From assembly GCA_030917395.1 (NCBI GenBank), contig JAUPUU010000129.1, positions 1 through 41,026 of the forward strand: DNA of 41,026 nucleotides. Direction: 5' to 3'. Source of the stretch: Cyanobacteriota bacterium erpe_2018_sw_21hr_WHONDRS-SW48-000092_B_bin.40 (GTDB taxonomy: Bacteria; Cyanobacteriota; Vampirovibrionia; Obscuribacterales; Obscuribacteraceae). The notes under the pieces are model-generated. The model saw only the letters and a program-made list of their open reading frames with translations, made no database searches and had not been told where the DNA came from. Shown here in pieces: positions 17,818 to 24,810 of the stretch. Within the stretch, counting starts at the first letter, position 1, and each line of letters opens with the position of its first letter. The position numbers and the translations under genes are program-made.

Positions 17818-18369
17818 CTAAACTACGACCCAAGGCGCTGCCTTATGGGGTCTGCGCACTTCTTTTAATTGGCAATTGCCAATATGGCCGTGCTCAAGCT
17901 GGAGAATTCTTGCGATGGCATACCACACTCCACCATGGGCAACAATCAAGACCGGCCCAGGATGCGCTAAAGCTTTCTGCAAACCATGACTGACCCTGGT
18001 ACCAAATTCAATCTGAGCTTCGCCGCCCGGTGGATCAGAACCAGGCAAGAACAAGTCAGGAAGGTCACTCCAGGAGCGTCGTTCCCAATCACCCAGGTGC
18101 CATTCCCTAAGATCATCAACGGTGACTGTTTCGGCCTGCAAGACCTGATTGAGTGATTGAGCAGTTTGCAGCGCTCTAAGCATGGGGCTAACACAAATGG
18201 TCTTGACCCCGATACAGGCCCTCAAGGCCTCACTCTCGGCTAACTGACGAGCCTGGGCCACACCGGTCTCATTGAGCTCAACATCCCAACCAGAGCCCGC
18301 AGCAAGATTGCTTAAGTTGGCATGGGTTTGTCCATGGCGAACGAAATAGAACTTTTCTTCCTCTAACAC
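17818..18369 (-). CDS. Histidine phosphatase family protein (phosphoglycerate mutase-like)
   Basis: The catalytic RHG (residues 11-13, FVRHGQTHAN), the second phosphate-binding arginine R65 (SPMLRALQTA), E89 (LREWHLGDWE) and the second catalytic histidine H145 (VAHGGVW) are all present. The family is a broad group of phosphatases and mutases acting through a phosphohistidine. At 183 residues it is short, like the phosphatase branch rather than glycolytic dPGM (about 250). The GTG start has TAGGAG about eight bases upstream. The substrate is unknown. An alpha-ribazole phosphatase (CobC) role would fit the nearby cobS but the two are not in one operon. Confidence 0.85.
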   Translation of the reverse strand: MLEEEKFYFVRHGQTHANLSNLAAGSGWDVELNETGVAQARQLAESEALRACIGVKTICVSPMLRALQTAQSLNQVLQAETVTVDDLREWHLGDWERRSWSDLPDLFLPGSDPPGGEAQIEFGTRVSHGLQKALAHPGPVLIVAHGGVWYAIARILQLEHGHIGNCQLKEVRRPHKAAPWVVV

Positions 18370-18540
18370 CAGATGGCTCCTAAATCAACAGCACTCATAG
18401 TACGCCAAGTACGCCAACTCTATGATCCGAGCAAGCCACGAGCGGCAAAGCAGCCAAAGGCAATTTTGACACTTATTCGCAATAAAGATCTTGCCACCCA
18501 CAGCCAAAACGTGACACCCGAAAGAACATTTGACAATCAC

Positions 18541-18569
18541 TTGCAATAAGAACAAAGCTGAGATATGCT
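18541..18569 (+). promoter_or_regulatory. Candidate sigma70 promoter of the flavodoxin gene
   Basis: TTGCAA (18541-18546) and TATGCT (18564-18569) are separated by exactly 17 bases, matching the sigma70 layout. A perfect TTGACA at 18530-18535 lies slightly upstream but has no -10 partner at the correct distance. The predicted start near 18576 falls just before the Fur-box-like palindrome. Confidence 0.45.
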
Positions 18570-18579
18570 GACCTTACTG

Positions 18580-18596
18580 TTGAGAGTTATTCTCAA
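18580..18596 (+). promoter_or_regulatory. Fur-box-like operator
   Basis: TTGAGAGTTATTCTCAA is a 17-base palindrome with perfect 6-base arms (TTGAGA/TCTCAA) and one mismatched pair in the centre. It closely resembles the TTGAGAAT-type half sites bound by the ferric uptake regulator Fur. It lies immediately downstream of the candidate promoter, where a bound repressor would block transcription. Flavodoxin is a classic iron-starvation gene, which supports the reading. Fur binding itself is inferred. Confidence 0.6.
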
Positions 18597-18748
18597 TAAC
18601 ACTTTCCCTGTCGCCCGAATGCCATTTAGCCTCAGGCGCACAGAGAAAACCAAATTTAAAAAACAAGTTCCGCTCAGGCGGTGCTATTCACATGCCTTGA
18701 TACTGCCGCCACCGGCGGTGCGTCTGCGTGCAACAAAGGAGAAAAATC

Positions 18749-19264
18749 ATGGGGAAATTATTCTACGGAACAATGACTGGTAATACAGCCGCCGTGGCAG
18801 AAGCGATACAAGCCGCCTTAGCAGATCTCATTGACGAGGCTAGATGTATCGACCGGGCCAAAGCTGACGATTTGAGAGCCTGCGACCTACTCATACTGGG
18901 TGGCTCGACCTGGGGTGACGGCGAACTAACCGACGACTGGGCCGACTTTATGCCCCAACTAGATCAAATTGATTTTAATGGAAAAACAGTCGCCCTATTC
19001 GGCGTCGGCGATCAAGTCAGCTACACCTACAACTTTGTTAGCGCCATGAAGCTTCTCTACGACAAAGTCAAAGAGCGTGGGGCCCGAGTCATTGCCGACA
19101 AAATATCAGTTGAAGGCTTTGAATTTGCCCATTCTGAGTCAGTTGTAGATGGAGCGTTTGTAGGCCTGGTGATCGACGAGATGAACGAAACAGAACTGAC
19201 TCAAGCCCGCATTGAAAGCTGGGCTCAAAAAGTGAGACAAGAAGCAGCCGTGGCAATAGCGTAA
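18749..19264 (+). CDS. fld: Flavodoxin
   Basis: A 171-residue FMN electron carrier that replaces ferredoxin under iron limitation. The phosphate-binding loop GTMTGNT is near the N-terminus, the isoalloxazine-flanking WGDGELTDDW segment follows, and GVGDQVSYTYNFVSAMKLLYDKV matches the third loop and the long-chain insertion, so this is a long-chain flavodoxin. The ATG at 18749 is chosen because AAAGGAG lies about eight bases before it; earlier in-frame codons have no such site. The two small genes that follow may belong to the same transcript. The upstream promoter and Fur-box-like site suggest iron control. Confidence 0.93.
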   Translation: MGKLFYGTMTGNTAAVAEAIQAALADLIDEARCIDRAKADDLRACDLLILGGSTWGDGELTDDWADFMPQLDQIDFNGKTVALFGVGDQVSYTYNFVSAMKLLYDKVKERGARVIADKISVEGFEFAHSESVVDGAFVGLVIDEMNETELTQARIESWAQKVRQEAAVAIA

Positions 19265-19280
19265 GCAGCGAGGGTGAAAA

Positions 19281-19523
19281 TTGAAACATTTAGCGATAGA
19301 ACTGCTGGGCGGTCCCCACGATGGATACTCTATTGACTGTCTCCTAATGCCGCCGCCCTATTTCCTATTACCAACTACAGGCAAAAACATTGCCTCTGTC
19401 TATTATTTTGAGTGCGTCTGCTTCACTGCCGGCGGAGGCAGACTGAACTATCAATTCAGTGGATATCAGGCCATCACAAGCGCAGAAATGCAAGAATTAA
19501 GCAGCTTGAGGAGCCGATCATGA
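19281..19523 (+). CDS. Small GGPxDG protein of unknown function
   Basis: An 80-residue protein starting at a TTG 16 bases after the flavodoxin stop, with GAGGGTG just upstream. The N-terminal motif LLGGPHDGYSI and the later aromatic VYYFECV and YQFSGYQ segments recall a widespread group of short uncharacterised proteins carrying GGPxDG; this is recognition of a pattern, not of a function. Its TGA overlaps the ATG of the next gene (ATGA), indicating translational coupling. Confidence 0.6.
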   Translation: MKHLAIELLGGPHDGYSIDCLLMPPPYFLLPTTGKNIASVYYFECVCFTAGGGRLNYQFSGYQAITSAEMQELSSLRSRS

Positions 19524-19894
19524 CCAGTCTGGAGCGCTGGCTAAAAGGACGCCCAGCAGCCACAATCGAGCGACTAAAAAAGATCAATCATGCCGCCAGC
19601 AGCTCGGCCCATATTATTCTGGCGCTTTCATATGGACTGGCGGACCCTCATATTAGAGCCATCAATCGCATGATAGTGGGGCTGCTACTAGCTCGGCACA
19701 AGGCGCAGCGCAACGGCAACAAAGCGCGGGAAGAACGTATCGAAGCAAAGCTACAAGACTTACATGACGCTATCAACCTGGTGACTGACTCAGAACCACC
19801 ACATCTGCACAGCCATAATAAAAACGGCGCAAACGCTTGCAAAAGAGCAGTGCCACGTAAAATGCTCGATCAAATGGAACTAAGCACCTCCTGA
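19520..19894 (+). CDS. Small helical protein of unknown function
   Basis: The protein has 124 residues from the ATG at 19520, preceded by TGAGGAG and overlapping the previous stop by four bases. It is basic and helical in the first 90 residues (LERWLKGRPAATIERLKK, LLLARHKAQRNGNKAREER) and polar with histidines towards the end (PPHLHSHNK). There is no signal peptide, membrane helix or catalytic motif. An earlier in-frame start at 19412 would overlap the previous gene heavily and is rejected. It probably belongs to a flavodoxin-GGPxDG-this gene operon. Confidence 0.55.
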   Translation: MTSLERWLKGRPAATIERLKKINHAASSSAHIILALSYGLADPHIRAINRMIVGLLLARHKAQRNGNKAREERIEAKLQDLHDAINLVTDSEPPHLHSHNKNGANACKRAVPRKMLDQMELSTS

Positions 19895-19934
19895 CCAGTC
19901 ACTGTCAATAGATAGCGAAAACTGGTGATCAAAA

Positions 19935-20435
19935 ATGACATTGCCGAATGATGAACAAGCTCAGGCCCTATATCCACAAGATGTCAGCGTCGCCCTCGAC
20001 GAAATGCTCTACGACCAAAACCTGATGGTGCCAGATCAAGAAGCGGTTGCCGAAGTATCACTAGAAGAACAAGCTCTCAACGCCCAAGCCGTAAGAGATC
20101 AACACGCCTACGAGCTAGACGTGAGACAGCGCGAAATTGAAAAGGTTCTGGTTCAAGAAGAAATTCGCCCCTCCAGCCACGTCGACAGTTTCGACTTCTC
20201 CGGGGCGCTAATGGCTTTGCTTACAATTACAATTATTGTCGGCCTAGCCTACCTAGCACAAAAACAAGTTGCCGCCATGTCCACCAAGCCAACCGTCCAG
20301 TCGGGAGTGGTGATTGAGCATCCAGCTAATCTACCGGTACCGGTGCCTGCCTATCCAACGGTAATGGTGCGCCAATCAAGCGATCCCAGCCAAGCACCAA
20401 GCCCACTGCCGCTCAATCCACCAGCCCAAAATTAA
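19935..20435 (+). CDS. Single-pass membrane protein of unknown function
   Basis: A 166-residue protein with an acidic, glutamine-rich N-terminal half that is probably coiled coil (AVRDQHAYELDVRQREIEKVL). One transmembrane helix lies at about residues 91-110 (ALMALLTITIIVGLAYLA), followed by a proline-rich tail (LPVPVPAYP, PSPLPLNPPAQN). With the long charged part first, the N-terminus is probably cytoplasmic and the tail outside, but topology is inferred. Its last four bases overlap the end of the convergent LRV-repeat gene. Confidence 0.55.
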   Translation: MTLPNDEQAQALYPQDVSVALDEMLYDQNLMVPDQEAVAEVSLEEQALNAQAVRDQHAYELDVRQREIEKVLVQEEIRPSSHVDSFDFSGALMALLTITIIVGLAYLAQKQVAAMSTKPTVQSGVVIEHPANLPVPVPAYPTVMVRQSSDPSQAPSPLPLNPPAQN

Positions 20436-20851
20436 CTAAGAAATAGGCCGGCTTGAGCTCTCAATTCTATTGAGCGCTGAGCACGGGCAGCCACAAATGG
20501 ATTTTCATCTTTGGCTAAATGGAGCAGCACCACTGGCGGCGCCATAACATTCTCGGCGATACCCAAGCGCACATCGGGGCTCTGATCGTAAGCCATAAAT
20601 CGCCGCCACAGCAGTGGTAGATTGCAGTTGTTAGCAACAGCCAAGCGCACTTCAGCACTAACATCACTGACCATATCAATTAAAACCAGAGGGTTGGTGT
20701 TGCAATTCTCGGCCACTCTCAGCCTCACCCGTTCATCTTCATGGCTCGATAACTTCTCTAAAACAAAATTAGGAGTATTGGGATTGCCAGCAAAAATGTA
20801 ATGAACTTGATTACTCTTAAAACTCTGATTATTGTCAATAAAATTACTCAT
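20432..20851 (-). CDS. LRV (leucine-rich repeat variant) / HEAT-like repeat protein
   Basis: A 139-residue protein built from about four repeats of roughly 24 residues of the form L-(S/V)-x-(D/H)-x-(S/E)-x-x-VRxxVAxNxxxPxxxL, for example VRLRVAENCNTNPLVLIDMV, VRLAVANNCNLPLL and VRLGIAENVMAPPVVLLHL. This is the leucine-rich repeat variant pattern, an alpha solenoid used for binding partners. It follows the response regulator by nine bases, with AAGGAGGG ahead of its ATG. It is therefore the third gene of a kinase-regulator operon and may be a partner or output protein. Confidence 0.75.
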   Translation of the reverse strand: MSNFIDNNQSFKSNQVHYIFAGNPNTPNFVLEKLSSHEDERVRLRVAENCNTNPLVLIDMVSDVSAEVRLAVANNCNLPLLWRRFMAYDQSPDVRLGIAENVMAPPVVLLHLAKDENPFVAARAQRSIELRAQAGLFLS

Positions 20852-20860
20852 AATCCCTCC

Positions 20861-21277
20861 TTAAATTCTCGGCGTTCGCCACATTTCGTTGACCAGCACT
20901 AGCAGCTCGGTCAACGGCGGCAACTCCACAGGCTTGCGAATGTAATAATTCATGGCCAGCTCCATGGCTTTGACAATTTCTTCTTGGTCGTCAGAAACTG
21001 TCAGAACAACAATCGGAAGACCTCTTGGCCCGCCTTCTCTCAGCTCTTCTAAAACTTCAAAGCCATTCATCATCGGCATATTCAAATCGAGAAAAAACAA
21101 ATCTGGCCGAGGCGCTTGAGCAAAGCGACCAAGCTGACGCAAATAAGCTAAGGCATCAACGCCATCTTCAACAACGTTGAGCACATGGGCAATCTTAGTA
21201 TCGAGCAAGACTTCCTCAAGCAAATTGGCGTCTTCAGCATTATCTTCTGCTAGCAATATCTGCATAGGTTCTGCCAC
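20861..21277 (-). CDS. Single-domain response regulator (Rcp1-like)
   Basis: A CheY-like receiver domain only: acidic pocket E11/D12, phosphoacceptor D64 (FFLDLNMPMMNG), T93 (VLTVSDD) and K115 (IRKPVELPP). It has the extra residues and spacing of the Rcp1-type regulators that pair with bacterial and cyanobacterial phytochromes and related kinases. There is no output domain, so it acts through protein contacts. The start is the GTG at 21277, five bases after a perfect AAAGGAGG; an in-frame start at 21316 would lie inside the kinase gene. The kinase stop falls within this ribosome-binding site. Confidence 0.88.
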   Translation of the reverse strand: MAEPMQILLAEDNAEDANLLEEVLLDTKIAHVLNVVEDGVDALAYLRQLGRFAQAPRPDLFFLDLNMPMMNGFEVLEELREGGPRGLPIVVLTVSDDQEEIVKAMELAMNYYIRKPVELPPLTELLVLVNEMWRTPRI

Positions 21278-21288
21278 AACAACCTCCT

Positions 21289-22503
21289 TTAACCTGGTAA
21301 GGTAAAGTAGAAGCAACTACCACCACTATCGGTGGCTTCAACCCATATTTCTCCTCCATGATTCTCGACAATTTTCTTGCAGAGAACTAGACCTAAACCT
21401 ATTCCCGGAAACTCTTTTCGACTGTGCAAGCGCTGAAACAGCTGAAAGAGTCGACTTTTATATTGCGGTTCTATACCGATACCATTATCAGCAAACGAAA
21501 AAACGATACGCCCATCTTCTTGGCGGCAATCAATGATGATACGGGGCTTGCTGCGACAAAACTTCAGAGCATTGCTAATAAGATTTTGGCAGACATGCAC
21601 CATCTGCTTGCAATCGCAGAGTACTTCCTGGTCATACAGGGCACTAGCAACCACGATCACAGCCTGCTGCCGCCGGATTGGTTCGGCTAGATTCATCAAT
21701 GCTTCACTGACAAAGTCAATTGCCGGCACGAGATTAGGTACGCTCGATGTATTGAGCCGTGCCAATTCGCCAATGCCATCGATCAGTCGTTCCATACGTT
21801 CCACACCACCATCAAAATGGCGCAGAAACTCAAGCACTTCGGCCGAAAGAGTCTCACCATGACGGCTGCGAAGTAATCGGCCGTAACCCACTACTGTGCG
21901 CAATGGCTCACGCAAATCGTGCACGGTAAGCTTAGCAAAATGCTCAAGGGTAGCATTGCGACTTGCTAACTCCTTGAGCATTTCTTGCTGCACTAGTTCA
22001 TTATTGCGGCGAGATGCAATCTCTAAACTAAGCTGCGCATTGACGGCCTCAAGCTCTGCTGTGCGAGCCAGCACCTGCTCTTCTAGGTTACCAGCCAGTC
22101 GGCGAATAACAAGAGTACGCCGACTCATTACGATCGAGACTAGCATGACTATGCTGAAGGTTATGAGATTCTGCGGATCTAAGGTGTAGAGACTGAAGCG
22201 CGGAGGATCCACAAAATAGTTATAGGCAAACAAACTCAACAAAGCAGTCAGCAAAGATGGGAACCAATCGAACTTACTAGAAACATAGACTACAGCGAGC
22301 AGATAGAGCATGCAGATATTGCGGTGCTTAAGATAGGGCAACAGCACTGTGCCTAAAATTGTAGTGACCATCACAGACAGAAATGCAGCAAATATACCTA
22401 ATTGCTCGGGTGAAACCCTCACTCTGGCAAATACCTCGAGCCAGACCCTCCGCCCACCCAGTAGCACATCTATCAATTTATTATTGTCGGCGGCAGCAAC
22501 CAT
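21289..22503 (-). CDS. Membrane histidine kinase with KdpD-like sensor region
   Basis: The N-terminal part (about 35-130) has four hydrophobic segments and the YNYFVDPPRFSLYTLDPQNLITF motif of the DUF4118/KdpD membrane domain. A coiled coil (131-185) leads to HisKA with H195 in HDLREP. The ATPase domain has N (NLISNALKF), G1 (DNGIGIEP) and G2 (GIGLGLVL) boxes intact. At 404 residues it is a complete kinase without PAS or GAF domains. It overlaps the ribosome-binding site of the single-domain regulator that follows, indicating a kinase-regulator pair. The stimulus is unknown; the KdpD sensor, usher and universal-stress domains are missing, so this is not a potassium kinase by default. Confidence 0.9.
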   Translation of the reverse strand: MVAAADNNKLIDVLLGGRRVWLEVFARVRVSPEQLGIFAAFLSVMVTTILGTVLLPYLKHRNICMLYLLAVVYVSSKFDWFPSLLTALLSLFAYNYFVDPPRFSLYTLDPQNLITFSIVMLVSIVMSRRTLVIRRLAGNLEEQVLARTAELEAVNAQLSLEIASRRNNELVQQEMLKELASRNATLEHFAKLTVHDLREPLRTVVGYGRLLRSRHGETLSAEVLEFLRHFDGGVERMERLIDGIGELARLNTSSVPNLVPAIDFVSEALMNLAEPIRRQQAVIVVASALYDQEVLCDCKQMVHVCQNLISNALKFCRSKPRIIIDCRQEDGRIVFSFADNGIGIEPQYKSRLFQLFQRLHSRKEFPGIGLGLVLCKKIVENHGGEIWVEATDSGGSCFYFTLPG

Positions 22504-22625
22504 ATTTCTTAAGCCTAAACTTTACCGGGCCATCTAATTCAGGTTTAGCACGCGATTGTGACCGTATTGTGTGGAAAACTAGGTGCGAGCTCTCCGAGGC
22601 GTTAGAATGACAAAATCTACATCAA

Positions 22626-22649
22626 TAAGTAAGTAAGTAAGTAAGTAAG
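22626..22649 (+). repeat. TAAG tetranucleotide microsatellite (six copies)
   Basis: Six perfect TAAG units end six bases before the TTG start of the flavin monooxygenase gene. They occupy the position where the Shine-Dalgarno sequence should be. The repeats also place TAA stops in all three frames, so no upstream start can read into the gene. Confidence 0.9.
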
Positions 22650-22655
22650 ACGCGC

Positions 22656-23963
22656 TTGGCAAACCTAACTACCACCGCCAGCAAAAACAAGATCGCTATT
22701 ATCGGCGCTGGCCCGGTAGGCATCAGTGCCGCCCGCGCGCTAAAGAGCCACAACATTGCCTACGATCAACTTGAGAGCGAAGAGCAACTAGGTGGAAACT
22801 GGCGCCACGGAGTCTATAAAAGCGCTCATATTATTTCTTCGCGCAAAACCACCGAATTTCCTGACTTTCCTATGCCTGAAAGTTATCCAGACTTTCCCAG
22901 CGCCGAGCAAATGCTGTCTTACTTAGAAAGTTACGCCAAGCACTTTCAGCTATTAGAAAATATCCAATTCAATTGCAAGGTAGAACAAGTCATACCGGAA
23001 GGCGAAGGCTTTAGACTGACCCTGGCGGACGGCACAAGCCGCATTTACGAAGGCGTTGTGGTATGCAACGGCCACCACTGGGAGCGCCGCTGGCCCACAT
23101 ACGAAGGCAGCTTTAGTGGCGCTATGATGCACTCAAAAGATTATAAAGATCCAGAGCAATTGCGAGGCAAAAAAGTACTGATCATTGGCGGCGGTAATTC
23201 TGCTTGCGATATCGCAGCTGAAGCAGCCCGAGTAGGTTACAGCGCCCATCTAAGCTTGAGACGGGGCTATTGGTTTTTACCTAAAACCATCTACGGCAAA
23301 CCAACAGCAGAACTGCTAACTACTAATTTACCAGTGTGTATACAGCGTCTTTACCTGGAAATGCTGCTAAAAATAGTGGTAGGTGACTACCGTAAATATG
23401 GACTGATGAAGCCAGATCACAAGATATTTGAGCATCACCCCACACTCAACAGTGAGCTTTTGCACTACCTCAAGCACGGCAAAATTACTCCCCATGGTGA
23501 TATAAGACGTTTTGATGGCGACATTGTCGAATTTATAGATGGTACAAAAGAGTCGTTTGATTTGATAGTTTGTGCCACTGGCTTCAATGTCTCGATGCCA
23601 TTTCTAGCGGCTGAGATCGTACCCATAGAAGGCCCAGTAGTCAAAGCCTTCTGGGGGCTGGTAGCGCCACACCACAAGCAGCTCTTTATCTACGGCTGGG
23701 GCCAAGCGCGTTATGGCTTCGGACCACTTCTGACACCAGCCTCGCAACTCCTGGCTAAACTAATAATATTGCAGCGACGCTTGCAGCACCCCCTAGGCGA
23801 AGTTCTCAAGGCAGCAATGCAGCCTCTGCCCACAACTCATTTACTTGATCCAATGGCCACCCTAAGGCAAATCAAAGCAGCAAACAGTATGCTCTGGATG
23901 TTACCCATAGTAGACAGACACTTTGTCAAAGCAAGAAAAGAATCACTCAGCCAGCCACAATAG
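22656..23963 (+). CDS. Flavin-containing monooxygenase
   Basis: The two Rossmann motifs are intact: GAGPVG (17-22) for FAD and GGGNSA (178-183) for NADPH. The FMO signature FxGxxxHxxxY is present as FSGAMMHSKDY (153-163). FMOs oxygenate soft nucleophiles (N or S) or, in the Baeyer-Villiger branch, ketones; the substrate cannot be assigned. The 435-residue length is normal for the bacterial class B enzymes. The start is a TTG with no ordinary Shine-Dalgarno, directly after a TAAG microsatellite. The gene is convergent, with one base between stops, with an SDR-sugar transporter operon. Confidence 0.88.
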   Translation: MANLTTTASKNKIAIIGAGPVGISAARALKSHNIAYDQLESEEQLGGNWRHGVYKSAHIISSRKTTEFPDFPMPESYPDFPSAEQMLSYLESYAKHFQLLENIQFNCKVEQVIPEGEGFRLTLADGTSRIYEGVVVCNGHHWERRWPTYEGSFSGAMMHSKDYKDPEQLRGKKVLIIGGGNSACDIAAEAARVGYSAHLSLRRGYWFLPKTIYGKPTAELLTTNLPVCIQRLYLEMLLKIVVGDYRKYGLMKPDHKIFEHHPTLNSELLHYLKHGKITPHGDIRRFDGDIVEFIDGTKESFDLIVCATGFNVSMPFLAAEIVPIEGPVVKAFWGLVAPHHKQLFIYGWGQARYGFGPLLTPASQLLAKLIILQRRLQHPLGEVLKAAMQPLPTTHLLDPMATLRQIKAANSMLWMLPIVDRHFVKARKESLSQPQ

Positions 23964-23964
23964 A

Positions 23965-24810
23965 CTAACCCTTGAGGCCCTTATCGATCTCGGCAATGCG
24001 TCTTTCTGCCTCAATTTTCACAGCTGGCCAAAATCTATTTGGCAGCAGTCGCTTAAAACGCCAGAGAAAACGCGCCCGCTCTGGTAGCACCACATATAGT
24101 TCCTCTGCAGCAACTGCTTTTAAGGCAACCTGAGCGACCTCGAGCGCTTCAAGAGCGGCCTTCTCTTCCATAAGAATTTGCGAGCAGCGCTTATAGAGTT
24201 CTGGTCCAAGGGTTGCTTTGCCCATTTCCGTGCGAATATAAGTCGGCATAAGCACAGTAATTAAGACATTACTATCAGCCAACTCGCCGCGCAGAGTTTC
24301 GCTCAGAGAGACAACCCCAGCTTTAGAAACATTGTAAGCCGACATCATTGGTGGCGAAATAAAAGCAGCAGCACTAGCAATATTGAGAATATGACCAGAT
24401 TTTTGCTGTTTCATAAGAGGAGCAAAAAGATGGCAGCCATTGACGGTGCCCATCAAATTGACATCAATAATCTGCCGAAAAGTTTCAATTGCAACTTCCT
24501 CGATTCGACCACCACAGCCAAGCCCAGCACAATTAATAGCAAAATCAACACCGCCAAACTTCTGCTCGAAGCTCTCAACGGCTAATTTAAACTGGTCATA
24601 ATCGCTGACATCAAAACAATAAATCTCAACTGTAGCTCCAGCAGCCGCTACTTTAGCAGAAGCCTCTTGCAGCTTCTCCCAGGTCAAATCGGCCATGGCA
24701 ATTTTCCAACCGTCGCCAGCTAACTCTAAAGCAAAAGCTAAGCCCAGCCCGCCTGCCGCCCCAGTAATAAAAGCCCGTTTCGAAGGATACTTCTGCGACA
24801 GCCTAAGCAA
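23965..24810 (-). CDS. Short-chain dehydrogenase/reductase
   Basis: A classical SDR of 281 residues: the cofactor motif TGAAGGLG (16-23), NCAG (93-96), catalytic S146, Y159 and K163 (YNVSK). D41 after the second strand suggests NAD(H) preference, an inference from the usual rule. The extra C-terminal 40 residues (FLWRFKRLLPNRFWPAV) are basic and amphipathic and may associate with membranes. The TTG start at 24810 lies five bases after GGAGAAG and within the last codons of the sugar transporter gene, so the two are coupled. The substrate is unknown. Confidence 0.85.
   Translation of the reverse strand: MLRLSQKYPSKRAFITGAAGGLGLAFALELAGDGWKIAMADLTWEKLQEASAKVAAAGATVEIYCFDVSDYDQFKLAVESFEQKFGGVDFAINCAGLGCGGRIEEVAIETFRQIIDVNLMGTVNGCHLFAPLMKQQKSGHILNIASAAAFISPPMMSAYNVSKAGVVSLSETLRGELADSNVLITVLMPTYIRTEMGKATLGPELYKRCSQILMEEKAALEALEVAQVALKAVAAEELYVVLPERARFLWRFKRLLPNRFWPAVKIEAERRIAEIDKGLKG

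Larger units (their letters stand above)
18370..18748. other. 379-bp divergent regulatory region (phosphatase / flavodoxin)
   Basis: The region between the two divergent genes holds a sigma70-like promoter and a Fur-box-like palindrome, both listed separately, and a predicted leader of about 170 bases before the flavodoxin. A 72-codon open frame beginning at 18565 overlaps the operator and the flavodoxin start in another frame; it has no supported start signal and I do not call it. Confidence 0.6.

Noticed and set aside
18565-18783. A 72-codon open frame overlapping the Fur-box-like site and the flavodoxin start
   Set aside because: It has no ribosome-binding site, starts inside the promoter, and overlaps the flavodoxin start in a different frame.
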